Of a DNA stretch of 64,000 bases, positions 33,531 through 42,785 are shown piece after piece (the first letter of the stretch is position 1; each line of letters begins with the position of its first letter). Position numbers and translations under genes: made by a program. The notes beneath the pieces are model-generated. The model was not told the DNA's origin. It ran no database searches and was given only the letters and a program-made list of their open reading frames with translations. The DNA comes from Nocardioides_C sp963700955 (GTDB lineage: Bacteria > Actinomycetota > Actinomycetes > Propionibacteriales > Nocardioidaceae): assembly GCA_963700955.1 (NCBI GenBank), contig CAVOZH010000003.1:62001-126000 (forward strand). The letters run 5' to 3'.

Positions 33531-34790
33531 TCAGGTGACGGGCTTCCGCGTGGTGTACTCCGGCCGCTCGTGCTCCCCGTGCTCGACCACCGCGACCAGC
33601 TGGGCCACGGCGTCGTACACGTCGGCGTGCGTGACGTAGAGCGGCGCGAAGCCGAACCTCGCCACGTCGGGTGTGCGGAAGTCGCCGATCACTCCCCGGT
33701 CGATCAGGGCCTGGACCATGCCGTACGCCTGCGGGTGCCTCAGCGACACCTGGCTTCCGCGACGCTCGTGCTCGCGCGGCGTGATGACGTCGAAGATTCC
33801 GGGCAGGCGTACGTCGACCAGGTCGATGAACAGGTCGGTCAGCGACAGCGAGGTCGCACGCAGGTCGGCCGGGTCCACCCCGTCGAACACGTCGAGCGCG
33901 GCGTCGAGGGCCGAGAGCGCGAGGATCGGCGGCGTCCCGGAGGCGAGCCTGCCGATGCCCTCGACGGGCTCGTAGCCGAGCTCCATCTCGAACGGCCTGG
34001 CGTGCCCCATCCACCCCGAGAGCGGCTGGTCGATCGCGCCCTGGTGCCGCGGTGCGACGTACATGAAGGCGGGCGAGCCGGGACCGGCGTTGAGGTACTT
34101 GTAGCTGCACCCGACGGCGAAGTCGGCATCCGCGGCGACGAGGTCCACGGGAACCGCTCCTGCGGTGTGGCAGAGGTCCCAGAGGATGAGGGCGCCGACC
34201 GCGTGCGCGGCCTCGGTCACGGCAGCGGCGTCGAACATGGCCCCTGTGCGGAAGTCGACGTGGGTGAGGCAGACCAGCGCCACGCGGTCGTCCAAGGACT
34301 CCTCGACGCGCTCGGAGTCGGCCCAGCGCAGCTCCATCCCGAGCATCCGAGCGACGCTGGCCGCCATGTAACCGTCGGTGGGGAACGTCGCGCGCTCCAC
34401 GACGATCACGTCGCGGCCCTGCTGGAGGCGGCACGCGGCGACCATCGTCTTGAACAGGCTGACGCTGGTGCTGTCGCTGACCCACACCGACCGCTCCGGG
34501 AGGCCGAGGATCGCTGCGAGGCGGTCACCCACGTGGGCGGGGAGGTCGATCCACCCGGCGGTGTTCCACGACCCGATCAGGTCGTGGCCCCACTCCTCGG
34601 TGACGACCCGGGTCAGCCGTTCCGGGACAGACCGTGGAAGTGCGCCGAGGGAGTTCCCGTCGAGGTACACCGTGTCCGGGGGGAGCGTGAAGAGGTCGCG
34701 CCGCGTGCGCAAGGGGTTCGCCGCGTCGAGCTCGAGGGCATGAGAACGGGTGCGGCGGGGGTCGGGAGTCCCGGTCAGGGGCGGGGTCAT
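33531..34790 (-). CDS. kynU: kynureninase
   Basis: 419 residues, a PLP enzyme that cleaves kynurenine to anthranilate and alanine in tryptophan breakdown. N-terminal VYLDGNSLGALPR, GHDLIGSWNTAGW and WVSDSTSVSLFK are family signatures. LILWDLCHTAGAVPVDL contains the PLP-contacting Asp, and Lys231 in GCSYKYLNAGPG is the Schiff-base lysine. Substrate-side motifs GWMGHARPFEM and RLASGTPPILALSALDAAL are present. No kynA or kynB is in the window, so the rest of the pathway lies elsewhere or the enzyme serves anthranilate supply. Confidence 0.95.
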   Translation of the reverse strand: MTPPLTGTPDPRRTRSHALELDAANPLRTRRDLFTLPPDTVYLDGNSLGALPRSVPERLTRVVTEEWGHDLIGSWNTAGWIDLPAHVGDRLAAILGLPERSVWVSDSTSVSLFKTMVAACRLQQGRDVIVVERATFPTDGYMAASVARMLGMELRWADSERVEESLDDRVALVCLTHVDFRTGAMFDAAAVTEAAHAVGALILWDLCHTAGAVPVDLVAADADFAVGCSYKYLNAGPGSPAFMYVAPRHQGAIDQPLSGWMGHARPFEMELGYEPVEGIGRLASGTPPILALSALDAALDVFDGVDPADLRATSLSLTDLFIDLVDVRLPGIFDVITPREHERRGSQVSLRHPQAYGMVQALIDRGVIGDFRTPDVARFGFAPLYVTHADVYDAVAQLVAVVEHGEHERPEYTTRKPVT

Positions 34791-34826
34791 GGCCCGACCT
34801 TAGTGCTCAGCCGATCTCGTGAGTGC

Positions 34827-36656
34827 TCACTCGAGCTCGCCGAGGCGCTGACCGGCGCGGATGAGGAGGGCCCGGAACTCACTCGACGAGAGGTCGGCCT
34901 GACCTGCGGGGAGGAAGCTCAGCTGCGCGACGGTGGCGCCTCGGCGGACGAAGCCCAGGTCGAAGTACACCTCGGTGCTCTGCGACAGCTCGGCGCGCAG
35001 CCTCCAGGTGGAGCCGTCGAGCTCGCCCTGCTTCAGGTCCTGCGGGGAGAGCACCTTGATGGCGAGGTTGCGGTCCTCGCAGTTGGCGACCCGGCCCCGC
35101 ATCGTCCGGAGGAACTCCGCAGCCGCCTTGGGCGAGGGGAACTTGCCGTAGGTCTCGGTCAGCCCGAAGCGCTTGGGCAACCGTCCCTCTGGCACGAGGA
35201 AGCTCCGTGTGCGGTTGCTGACCGCACCCTCCTTGCGGAACTCCGCGTGGTCGCAGGAGGTCGCCGCCGGGTTGCGTGCGGGTGTGTTGGTCACGCTGGT
35301 CCCGACCCAGGGCTTGGCCACTCCGTCGACCGGCGGCATGTCGACGGTGGCCAGGACCCCGGGCGTCTCCCCCGACGGAGGTGGCGGGGTGAGCTTCGTG
35401 CCCGGCCGGCCACCACAGTCGGGCGCACCCGCCTGTTCGCAGAGCTTGGTGGCCGACCTTGCGAGTGTCCCCGCGACGCGGAGCGTCTGCGGCGCGCTCC
35501 CACTTCTCGTGCGCACCACCGAGGTGGTCACGACCTGGCCGACCTGTGCCAGCGCGACGGAGTACGACGCCTGGGGTGGAGCCCAGGCCTTGAGCTCGAA
35601 AAGCGCGGCACGGTCAGCAACGCCGGTTACGGAGTACGTGCGCTGGAGGTTGAGGTTGCCTCCCGAGCAGCTGGCGAACCACGACATGACCTTGGCGTAC
35701 GTGGTCGCGGCGGCGTCCTCGGAGCCCGAGATCTCGACCGCCTGGACGAGGGTGCGTTTCGGCTCCCCGTCGGCCTCGAGGGTTCGCACCAGCGTGCCCA
35801 CCCCGTCCGGGTCTGCGAACCGTTCCTGCTGGCAGACGTAGTTGATGCCGTCGCCCGAGGTGTTGTCGTTGGTGCCGGCGACGCGCCACGAGCCGGCCGG
35901 GTCCAGCCGGGCGGCGTCCTTGGCGTCGAGCAGGTCGTCCGCGGACGGCAGGGTCGACTCGGGCGCCGGCGTGCCTCGGTCGGTGGTCCGAGGCTGGTCG
36001 GGTGATGTCGCCGGAGACCCGCTCCCCGCCTCGGTCGCGGGCTCGTGCGCGAACGCACCGGACCCCACGGCCAGGAAGGTCACCGCCGCCGCTGCGGCGA
36101 GGGTGTGCGTGCGGCGCCGGGTCCGTCCCTGCCGGCGTATTGCAGCGGCGCGCGGCACGGACGTCTTGGACACCACCTCGTCGAGCCCCGCAAGTAGTGC
36201 GGGTATCGCGGAGGGGTCGGTGCCGACGGCTGCCGACAGGTTGCGCCTTGCGGACGCCAGCTGCCGCTCGAGCGTCTCCTGCGTCACGTTCAGCTCGCGC
36301 GCGCCGAGCTCGGCCGGGACCCGCGCCAGCTCGACGATGATCAGGGCGCGCCGCTCGGAGACGGGAAGCTTGTGCAGGCCGTTGAGCAGGGCCCGGTCCT
36401 CGACCGACAGCTCTCGGGTCCGCTGCCACAAGCGTGCGGTGTGCCGCCGCTGGGCGAGCGCCCAGGCGCGGGGGCGGACCCAGTCGCGCGGGTCCTCGTG
36501 GGTCTTGACCTTCCGCCAGTGGTGCCAGGCGGCGACGTAGGCGTCGCGGACCGCCCGTTGGGCAGCCGCCAGATCCCCGGTGAGCGCGAACGTCTGGTGG
36601 ACGAGAGCGCGTCGGGTCTTGAGGTAGAAGGAGTCGAACTGCTCCTCCGCGCGCAT
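34827..36656 (-). CDS. sigma factor-like protein fused to a membrane anchor and external Cys-rich domain
   Basis: 609 residues from the ATG at 36656, with GAGGGAGGG upstream. Residues 5-80 resemble sigma region 2 (FDSFYLKTRRALVHQTFALT, YVAAWHHWRKV, DPRDWVRPRAW) and 84-143 region 4 (LLNGLHKLPVSERRALIIVE, LGARELNVTQETLERQL). A basic stretch RRQGRTRRR precedes one membrane segment (about 185-203), then a Pro/Thr-rich linker. About 230-609 lies outside. That part contains two similar modules with paired cysteines (Cys275-Cys330 and Cys468-Cys526) and a Cys406-Cys414 pair between. No anti-sigma gene is adjacent. The layout suggests a tethered sigma factor controlled by its own external sensor, perhaps by proteolysis. 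Confidence 0.75.
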   Translation of the reverse strand: MRAEEQFDSFYLKTRRALVHQTFALTGDLAAAQRAVRDAYVAAWHHWRKVKTHEDPRDWVRPRAWALAQRRHTARLWQRTRELSVEDRALLNGLHKLPVSERRALIIVELARVPAELGARELNVTQETLERQLASARRNLSAAVGTDPSAIPALLAGLDEVVSKTSVPRAAAIRRQGRTRRRTHTLAAAAAVTFLAVGSGAFAHEPATEAGSGSPATSPDQPRTTDRGTPAPESTLPSADDLLDAKDAARLDPAGSWRVAGTNDNTSGDGINYVCQQERFADPDGVGTLVRTLEADGEPKRTLVQAVEISGSEDAAATTYAKVMSWFASCSGGNLNLQRTYSVTGVADRAALFELKAWAPPQASYSVALAQVGQVVTTSVVRTRSGSAPQTLRVAGTLARSATKLCEQAGAPDCGGRPGTKLTPPPPSGETPGVLATVDMPPVDGVAKPWVGTSVTNTPARNPAATSCDHAEFRKEGAVSNRTRSFLVPEGRLPKRFGLTETYGKFPSPKAAAEFLRTMRGRVANCEDRNLAIKVLSPQDLKQGELDGSTWRLRAELSQSTEVYFDLGFVRRGATVAQLSFLPAGQADLSSSEFRALLIRAGQRLGELE

Positions 36657-36811
36657 GGACGCAACCCTCCCTCTCTGACAGGCCAGCTCAGAACGGTACC
36701 CGGCGGGGTGTGGCGCCGCGAACCGGCGGGTGGCGTGAGGCCTCCGGTGTGAGCCGTGCCGCGTTGCGGCGTGGGAGCGTGATCGGTCCCCGGCGGTCGA
36801 GGAAGATCGCC

Positions 36812-38074
36812 ATGATGACCGATCTGCTGCGCTCCGCCGCCCGCCGTACCCCCTCCGGTGACCCCGGAGCGACGGGTAGACCGCTGGTCCTGTCCGCGGT
36901 CGTCGCGGGCCTGGTCTCGGCGGGGTCGATGCTGTTCGTCGCCATAGCGGTCGCGCTGGCCGGCTGGTTCGCGGCCGACGCAGGGAGGTACGGCGACACC
37001 CGGGACGCGGTGCGGGTCGGCGCCGACGCCTGGCTGCTCGCGCACGGCGCCGGCCTGGACCTGGGCACGACCACCGTCACGGTCCTGCCGCTCGGGCTCA
37101 CCGCGCTCTGCGCCTACGCGTCCTACCGGGTGGGAGCGCGCACCGCGGTGTCGGCCGCCCTGGGGGGCGCGACGTCGGACCTTCGAGCTGTGCTGGCCGC
37201 GACGGGGGTGCAGGCGACGGTGTACGCCGTCGTGGCTCTGCTCACCGCGGTGCTCGCTGCCGATCCACGCGCCGAGTCCGACCTCGTCCGCGCGCTCGTG
37301 GGCGGGTTCGTGCTTGCCCTGGCCGCCGGGGGTCACGGCCTGCTCGCCGGCTCGGGACAGGGACGGGCAGTGCTGGGCCGTGCGCCCGACTGGGTCCGCC
37401 CGGTCGTGACCGGCGCGGCCGGTGCGGTCCTGCTCATGTTCGCCGCCGGCTCGGTCCTCGTCGGGGTCGCGCTGGTCGAGGACTTCGGCACGGCGGCGAC
37501 GGTGCTCTCCCGGTTGCACGCGGACGGCCCGGGCGGACTGATGTACACCGTCGTCGGCGTCGCCTTCGTCCCGAACGCCGTTCTCCTCGGCGGCTCCTAC
37601 CTCCTGGGCCCGGGCTTCGCCGTGGGCACGGGCACCATCGTGTCGCCGACCGCGGTGATTCTCGGCCCGGTCCCGGCGTTCCCGCTGCTGGCCGCGCTCC
37701 CGAGCGACGGGGCGACGCCGGGCTGGACCACCGGGTTGATGGGGATTCCGGTCCTCGTCACAGCGGTCGCCGTGGCGCTGAGCACGCGGTTGGCGCCGGC
37801 GGCGCGCCTCGACATGAACGCGATGCGCGGCCTGCTCGCAGGACTCGTCGCCGCGGCGGGGCTCACCGTCCTGGTCGCCCTCGCGGGCGGAGTCGCCGGT
37901 CCAGGGCGGATGGCCGAGGTCGGAGCGCCGGCCGGCGGCACTCTCCTCGCCGCTGCCGTCTCGTGCGGTGTCGGCGGCCTCCTCGGTGGCGCGGTGGGCG
38001 CGTGGTGGGCCCGGATCCGCTCCCGCCGCCGCATGCGTGACGGCGTGTCCACCGCCGGGACCGCCGCAGGCTGA
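36812..38074 (+). CDS. DUF6350 integral membrane protein
   Basis: 420 residues from the ATG at 36812, with GAGGAAG seven bases upstream; a second ATG follows directly. About nine hydrophobic segments are visible, with VLSAVVAGLVSAGSMLFVA, the loop WFAADAGRYGDTRDAVRVGA, and LGGSYLLGPGFAVGTGTIVS. This is the DUF6350 family, which lies immediately upstream of purN in many actinobacteria; function is unknown, with a proposed link to cell division. It is divergent from the tethered sigma-factor gene and 75 bp ahead of purN. Confidence 0.85.
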   Translation: MMTDLLRSAARRTPSGDPGATGRPLVLSAVVAGLVSAGSMLFVAIAVALAGWFAADAGRYGDTRDAVRVGADAWLLAHGAGLDLGTTTVTVLPLGLTALCAYASYRVGARTAVSAALGGATSDLRAVLAATGVQATVYAVVALLTAVLAADPRAESDLVRALVGGFVLALAAGGHGLLAGSGQGRAVLGRAPDWVRPVVTGAAGAVLLMFAAGSVLVGVALVEDFGTAATVLSRLHADGPGGLMYTVVGVAFVPNAVLLGGSYLLGPGFAVGTGTIVSPTAVILGPVPAFPLLAALPSDGATPGWTTGLMGIPVLVTAVAVALSTRLAPAARLDMNAMRGLLAGLVAAAGLTVLVALAGGVAGPGRMAEVGAPAGGTLLAAAVSCGVGGLLGGAVGAWWARIRSRRRMRDGVSTAGTAAG

Positions 38075-38149
38075 GCCGGGCCGGCCTCGGTAGCCTGATG
38101 CCCGTGCCCCCCATCACACCCAGCGCCCCCGAGCGCCGCCGAGCGTGCC

Positions 38150-38764
38150 GTGCGTAGCCCTGCGCGCGTGGTCGTCCTCGTCTCGGGAGCCGGCACGAAC
38201 CTCCAGGCCCTGATCGACGCGAGCCGCGACCCGTCGTACGGCGTGAGCGTGGTGGCCGTGGGCGCGGACCGGGACGGCATCGAGGGGCTCACCCGGGCCG
38301 AGCGCGCCGGGATCCCGACGTTCGTGCGCCGCGTGAAGGACTTCCAGACGCGGGCCGACTGGGACCGCGCCCTCACCGAGGCATGTCAGGAGCACCACCC
38401 TGACCTCGTCGTCCTCGCCGGCTTCATGAAGCTCACCGGCGAGGCGTTCCTCGACGTGTTCGGCGGCCGGTGTGTGAACACCCATCCGGCGCTGTCACCG
38501 TCCTTCCCGGGCATGCAGGGCCCGGCCGACGCCCTCGCCTACGGCGTGAAGGTCACCGGCGCGACACTCTTCGTGGTCGACGCGGGTGTGGACACCGGCC
38601 CGATCGTCGACCAGACCGTGGTCCGGGTCGAGGACGACGACGACGTCGAGGCGCTCCACGAACGCATCAAGGTCGCTGAGCGCGAGATGCTCGTGACCTG
38701 CGTGGGCCGCATGGCCCGAGAAGGTTTCACCATCACCGACAGGAAGGTCCGGTTCGGCAAGTGA
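38150..38764 (+). CDS. purN: phosphoribosylglycinamide formyltransferase
   Basis: 204 residues from a GTG at 38150. It transfers the formyl group of 10-formyl-THF to GAR in purine synthesis. LVSGAGTNLQAL binds the phosphate, Asn110 and His112 in VNTHPALSPSFPG and Asp148 in GVDTGPI are the catalytic residues, and VVLAGFMKLTG is the folate-side strand. The stop overlaps the purH start as GTGA, so the two are translationally coupled. FolD, two genes on, makes the folate donor. Confidence 0.96.
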   Translation: MRSPARVVVLVSGAGTNLQALIDASRDPSYGVSVVAVGADRDGIEGLTRAERAGIPTFVRRVKDFQTRADWDRALTEACQEHHPDLVVLAGFMKLTGEAFLDVFGGRCVNTHPALSPSFPGMQGPADALAYGVKVTGATLFVVDAGVDTGPIVDQTVVRVEDDDDVEALHERIKVAEREMLVTCVGRMAREGFTITDRKVRFGK

Positions 38765-40368
38765 CGACTCAGCAGCAGGCAGGCGCAGGTCAGGCCGAAG
38801 GGCAGCGACAGGTCAGGCGCGCGCTCGTGTCGGTCTACGACAAGAGCGGTCTCGAGGAGCTCGTCACGGGGCTGCACCGCGCCGGTGTCGCGATCGTCTC
38901 GACCGGGTCGACGGCGAACCGGATCGCCGGGGCCGGCGTACCGGTGACCAAGGTCGAGGAGCTCACCGGCTTCCCCGAGTGCCTCGACGGGCGGGTCAAG
39001 ACGCTGCACCCGAAGGTGCACGCGGGGATCCTCGCCGACCTGCGGCTGGAGTCCCATCGAGCACAGCTCGAGGAGCTCGGCGTCGAGCCGTTCGACCTGG
39101 TCGTCTCGAACCTCTACCCGTTCACCGAGACCGTCGCCTCAGGGGCGGCCCCCGACGAGTGCGTCGAGCAGATCGACATCGGCGGACCCTCGATGGTCCG
39201 GGCGGCCGCCAAGAACCACCCGAGTGTCGCGATCGTCACCTCGCCGACGAGGTACGCCGACGTGCTCGCTGCCGTGGAGCGGGGTGGCTTCACCCTCCAG
39301 GAGCGGCAGGCGCTCGCGGCCGAGGCGTTCGTGCACACCGCGACCTACGACGTCGCCGTCGCGAGCTGGATGGGCAACGTGCTGACCGACACCTCCGAAG
39401 GCACCGGCTTCCCGGCCTGGATGGGCGCCACCTGGGACAAGAGCGCGGTGCTGCGCTACGGCGAGAACCCGCACCAGCGCGCGGCGCTCTACACGAGCGG
39501 CTACGCCCCGCAGCCCGGCCTCGCCCAGGCGACGCAGTTGCACGGCAAGGAGATGTCCTACAACAACTACGTCGACGCGGACGCCGCTCGCCGTGCGGCC
39601 TTCGACTTCGACGCGCCCGCGGTGGCCATCATCAAGCACGCGAACCCCTGTGGCATCGCCGTCGGCGCCGACGTGGCCGAGGCGCATCGCAAGGCCCACG
39701 CATGTGACCCCCTGTCCGCGTTCGGCGGCGTGATCGCCACGAACGTCCCCGTGAGCAAGGCGATGGCCGAGCAGGTGGCCGAGATCTTCACCGAGGTCGT
39801 CGTCGCACCCGGCTACGAGGACGGCGCGGTCGAGGTGCTCAGCGCGAAGAAGAACATCCGGCTGCTGCAGTGCGCGCCGCTGGAGCGAGGTGGCGTGGAG
39901 ATGCGCCCGATCTCCGGCGGCCTGCTGCTGCAGGCCCGCGACACGGTGGACGCCTCGGTGGACGGTGGCGGCGACGACCCGTCGGCGTGGACGCTCGCGG
40001 CAGGCGAACCGGTCTCCGACGAGGTGCTCGCCGACCTCGGTTTCGCGTGGAAGGCGTGCCGGTCCGTGAAGTCCAACGCGATCCTGCTCGCCTCGGACGG
40101 CGCCTCGGTCGGTGTCGGGATGGGCCAGGTGAACCGGGTGGACTCGGCACGGCTGGCGGTGTCCCGCGCGGGGGAGCGGGCCGCGGGTTCGGTCGCCGCC
40201 TCCGACGCGTTCTTCCCGTTCGCCGACGGCCTCCAGATCCTGGTCGACGCAGGGGTCAGGGCCGTCGTACAGCCCGGGGGCTCGGTCCGCGACGAGGAGG
40301 TCGTCGAAGCCGCCCGCGCGGCCGGGATCGCGATGTACCTCACCGGGACCCGCCACTTCTTCCACTGA
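38761..40368 (+). CDS. purH: bifunctional AICAR transformylase / IMP cyclohydrolase
   Basis: 535 residues from a GTG at 38761. After a short Gln-rich tail, the MGS-like IMP cyclohydrolase domain (about 18-160) has LVSVYDKSGLEELV, STGSTANRI, GRVKTLHPKVHAGIL and VVSNLYPF. The AICAR transformylase part (about 210-535) has LRYGENPHQRAAL, LHGKEMSYNNYVDAD, IIKHANPCG, DPLSAFGGVIA and SVKSNAILLA. Both last steps of IMP synthesis are therefore encoded, and no residue is obviously missing. Coupled to purN. Confidence 0.97.
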   Translation: MTTQQQAGAGQAEGQRQVRRALVSVYDKSGLEELVTGLHRAGVAIVSTGSTANRIAGAGVPVTKVEELTGFPECLDGRVKTLHPKVHAGILADLRLESHRAQLEELGVEPFDLVVSNLYPFTETVASGAAPDECVEQIDIGGPSMVRAAAKNHPSVAIVTSPTRYADVLAAVERGGFTLQERQALAAEAFVHTATYDVAVASWMGNVLTDTSEGTGFPAWMGATWDKSAVLRYGENPHQRAALYTSGYAPQPGLAQATQLHGKEMSYNNYVDADAARRAAFDFDAPAVAIIKHANPCGIAVGADVAEAHRKAHACDPLSAFGGVIATNVPVSKAMAEQVAEIFTEVVVAPGYEDGAVEVLSAKKNIRLLQCAPLERGGVEMRPISGGLLLQARDTVDASVDGGGDDPSAWTLAAGEPVSDEVLADLGFAWKACRSVKSNAILLASDGASVGVGMGQVNRVDSARLAVSRAGERAAGSVAASDAFFPFADGLQILVDAGVRAVVQPGGSVRDEEVVEAARAAGIAMYLTGTRHFFH

Positions 40369-40415
40369 GCACGCCGGGAGGGCAGGGCAGGACGACCACT
40401 GGCAGGATGGGCGAC

Positions 40416-41273
40416 GTGACGGCACAGATTCTCGACGGTAAGAAGACCGCCTCCACGATCAAGGCTGAGCTGACCGAACGGGTCACCAAGCTGCGAGAGC
40501 AGGGGGTCGTCCCAGGACTCGCGACCGTGCTCGTCGGTGACGACCCGGGGAGCCGGTGGTACGTCGCGGGCAAGCACCGTGACTGCGCCGAGGTCGGCAT
40601 CCACTCGATCCGTGTCGACCTGCCCGAGGACGCGCCGCAGTCCGAGGTCGAGGACGCGATCGCCTCGCTGAACGCCGACCCGGCGTGCACGGGCTACATC
40701 GTCCAGCTGCCGCTGCCCAAGCACATGGACGAGAACCACATCCTCGGTCTGATCGACCCGGCCAAGGACGCCGACGGCCTCCACCCGACCAACCTCGGCT
40801 GGCTGGTGCTCGGCAAGGAGGCGCCGCTGCCGTGCACGCCCAACGGCATCGTGGAGCTGCTGCGCCGCCACGAGGTGGCGATCGCGGGTGCCGAGGTCTG
40901 CATCGTCGGTCGTGGTGTCACGGTCGGCCGCCCGCTCGGCCTGCTCCTCACCCGTCGCAGCGAGAACGCGACGGTGACCCTCTGCCACACCGGGACGGTC
41001 GACCTCGCCAAGCACGTCCGCTCCGCCGACATCGTCGTGGCGGCGGCGGGTGTCACAGGGATCATCACCGGCGAGATGGTCAAGCCCGGCGCAGCCGTCC
41101 TCGACGTCGGTGTATCCCGCGACGCGGAGGGCAAGATCGCGGGCGACGTCGCGCCGGACGTGTACGACGTGGCCGGGTGGGTATCGCCGAACCCGGGCGG
41201 GGTTGGGCCCATGACGCGCGCGATGCTCCTGTCGAACATCGTCCGCGCCGCTGAGCAGTCCCTCACCGCCTGA
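40416..41273 (+). CDS. folD: methylenetetrahydrofolate dehydrogenase / cyclohydrolase
   Basis: 285 residues from a GTG at 40416 (MTAQILDGKKTA), preceded at nine bases by AGG; an ATG at 40407 would leave no ribosome site. Tyr49 and Lys53 in WYVAGKHRDC form the Y-x-x-x-K catalytic pair. IVQLPLPKHMDE, DGLHPTNLG, CTPNGIVELL, VGRGVTVGRPLG and SPNPGGVGPMTRAM complete the FolD pattern. It supplies 10-formyl-THF for the adjacent purN and purH products, which explains the cluster. Confidence 0.96.
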   Translation: MTAQILDGKKTASTIKAELTERVTKLREQGVVPGLATVLVGDDPGSRWYVAGKHRDCAEVGIHSIRVDLPEDAPQSEVEDAIASLNADPACTGYIVQLPLPKHMDENHILGLIDPAKDADGLHPTNLGWLVLGKEAPLPCTPNGIVELLRRHEVAIAGAEVCIVGRGVTVGRPLGLLLTRRSENATVTLCHTGTVDLAKHVRSADIVVAAAGVTGIITGEMVKPGAAVLDVGVSRDAEGKIAGDVAPDVYDVAGWVSPNPGGVGPMTRAMLLSNIVRAAEQSLTA

Positions 41274-41283
41274 GCGCCGGTCG

Positions 41284-41577
41284 ATGCTCGAGGAGGGACC
41301 CGACCGCCGACCCCAGACGATCGGCGGCGCGGTCTACCTGGTCGTCGTCGCCACCGCCCTGACCGGTCTCGCGATCACGGTCCTCGGTGCCTGGCGCACA
41401 GGCGTCGTGTGGATGGGCATCAGCCTGCTCGTCGGCGGTGCCGCCCGGCTGGTGCTGCCCGAGCGCAAGGCGGGCATGCTGCGGGTGCGACGCAAGGCGT
41501 CCGACGTGGTGATGCTGCTCCTGGCCGGCGTCGCCCTGATCGTGCTGGCGGTCGTCGTACCCAACCAGCCGGGCTGA
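41284..41577 (+). CDS. DUF3017 membrane protein
   Basis: 97 residues with three hydrophobic segments (AVYLVVVATALTGLAITVLG, VVWMGISLLVGGAARLVL, VVMLLLAGVALIVLAVVV) and the motif LPERKAGMLRVRRKASDV. This is the DUF3017 family, which follows folD in many actinobacteria and has no known role. It starts 10 bp after folD and ends the purine/folate operon; a strong inverted repeat lies 52 bp beyond. Confidence 0.88.
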   Translation: MLEEGPDRRPQTIGGAVYLVVVATALTGLAITVLGAWRTGVVWMGISLLVGGAARLVLPERKAGMLRVRRKASDVVMLLLAGVALIVLAVVVPNQPG

Positions 41578-41629
41578 CCGACGCTCACCGTCGATGTGGA
41601 GGGGAACCGCGGGCGCGGTCCCGGAAACA

Positions 41630-41669
41630 CGAACGTCGTTGCCGTCCGGGTGGACGACAACGACGTTCG
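41630..41669. terminator. bidirectional hairpin between DUF3017 and mdh
   Basis: A perfect 12-bp inverted repeat (CGAACGTCGTTG with CAACGACGTTCG) encloses a second 5-bp pairing (CGTCC with GGACG). It lies between convergent genes, 52 bp after DUF3017 and 27 bp after the mdh stop. Confidence 0.8.
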
Positions 41670-41696
41670 GATGGCTTGCGTCGGGCGCCGGCCGGG

Positions 41697-42686
41697 TCAG
41701 ATCAGGCCGAGCTCCTGGACGGCCTGACGCTCCTCGGCGAGCTCGGCCGTGCTGGCGTCGATCTTGCCGCGCGAGAAGTCGTCGATCTCGAGGCCCTGGA
41801 CGATCTCCCAGTCGCCGTTCTTCGTGGTGACGGGGAAGGAGGAGATGAGGCCCTCGGGGACGTCGTACGACCCGTCGGAGACGACCGCCATCGAGACCCA
41901 GTCACCCTGCGGGGTGCCGGTCAGCCAGTCGCGGGCGGCGTCGATGGTGGCGGACGCGGCGCTCGCCGCGGAGGAGGAGCCCCGTGCCTCGATGATCGCG
42001 GCGCCGCGCTTGGCGACGGTCGGGATGAAGTCGTTCTCGACCCAGGCCTGGTCGCTGACGACCTCGGCTGCGTTCTTGCCGCCGATCTCGGCGTGGAAGA
42101 TGTCGGGGTACTGGGTCGCGGAGTGGTTGCCCCAGATCGTCATCTTCTTGATGTCGGCGACCCTCGCCCCGGTCTTCGCCGCGAGCTGCGAGATCGCGCG
42201 GTTGTGGTCGAGGCGCGTGAGCGCGCTGAACCGCTCCTTCGGGATGTCCGGCGCGTTCGTCATCGCGATCAGGGCGTTGGTGTTGGCCGGGTTCCCGGTC
42301 ACGCCGATGCGGATGTCGTCCGCGGCCACCGCGTTGAGCGCCTTGCCCTGGGCGGTGAAGATCGCGCCGTTGGCCTCGAGCAGGTCACCGCGCTCCATGC
42401 CCTTCGAGCGGGGGCGTGCGCCGACGAGGAGGGCGAGGTTCGCGCCGTCGAAGATCTTGTTCGGGTCGTCGCCGATCTCCACGCCCGCGAGAGTCGAGAA
42501 GGCGCAGTCGTCGAGCTCCATGACCACGCCCTCGAGAGCCTTCAGAGCGGGGGTGATCTCGAGCAGCCGCAGCTCGACCGGGGTGTCCGGCCCGAGCAGC
42601 GCGCCGCTGGCGATGCGGAAGAGCAGGCTGTAACCGATCTGGCCGGCGGCGCCGGTGACGGCGACCTTGACGGGGGTAGAGCTCAC
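41697..42686 (-). CDS. mdh: malate dehydrogenase
   Basis: 329 residues from a GTG at 42686, with AAGGAG six bases upstream. VTGAAGQIGYSLLFRIA binds NAD, Arg91 and Arg93 in GARPRSKGMERG contact the dicarboxylate, Asp160 in LTRLDHNRA and His188 in GNHSATQYPD are the relay pair. GNPANTNALIA is also typical. This is the actinobacterial/cytosolic-like branch of about 329 residues. It oxidises malate to oxaloacetate in the TCA cycle and stands as a single gene. Confidence 0.96.
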   Translation of the reverse strand: MSSTPVKVAVTGAAGQIGYSLLFRIASGALLGPDTPVELRLLEITPALKALEGVVMELDDCAFSTLAGVEIGDDPNKIFDGANLALLVGARPRSKGMERGDLLEANGAIFTAQGKALNAVAADDIRIGVTGNPANTNALIAMTNAPDIPKERFSALTRLDHNRAISQLAAKTGARVADIKKMTIWGNHSATQYPDIFHAEIGGKNAAEVVSDQAWVENDFIPTVAKRGAAIIEARGSSSAASAASATIDAARDWLTGTPQGDWVSMAVVSDGSYDVPEGLISSFPVTTKNGDWEIVQGLEIDDFSRGKIDASTAELAEERQAVQELGLI

Positions 42687-42785
42687 TACGACTCCTTGGT
42701 TCTGGTCTTGGGTTCGCCGCGCGGATTGCGCACGGGGACTCATCCGACGCTAGCAGCGGCGTGCCGCGCGATGCTCCGTGGGTTG

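Noticed and set aside
38098..38157. 20-codon leader peptide before purN
   Set aside because: It is a Pro/Arg-rich chance frame without a ribosome site and it runs into purN.
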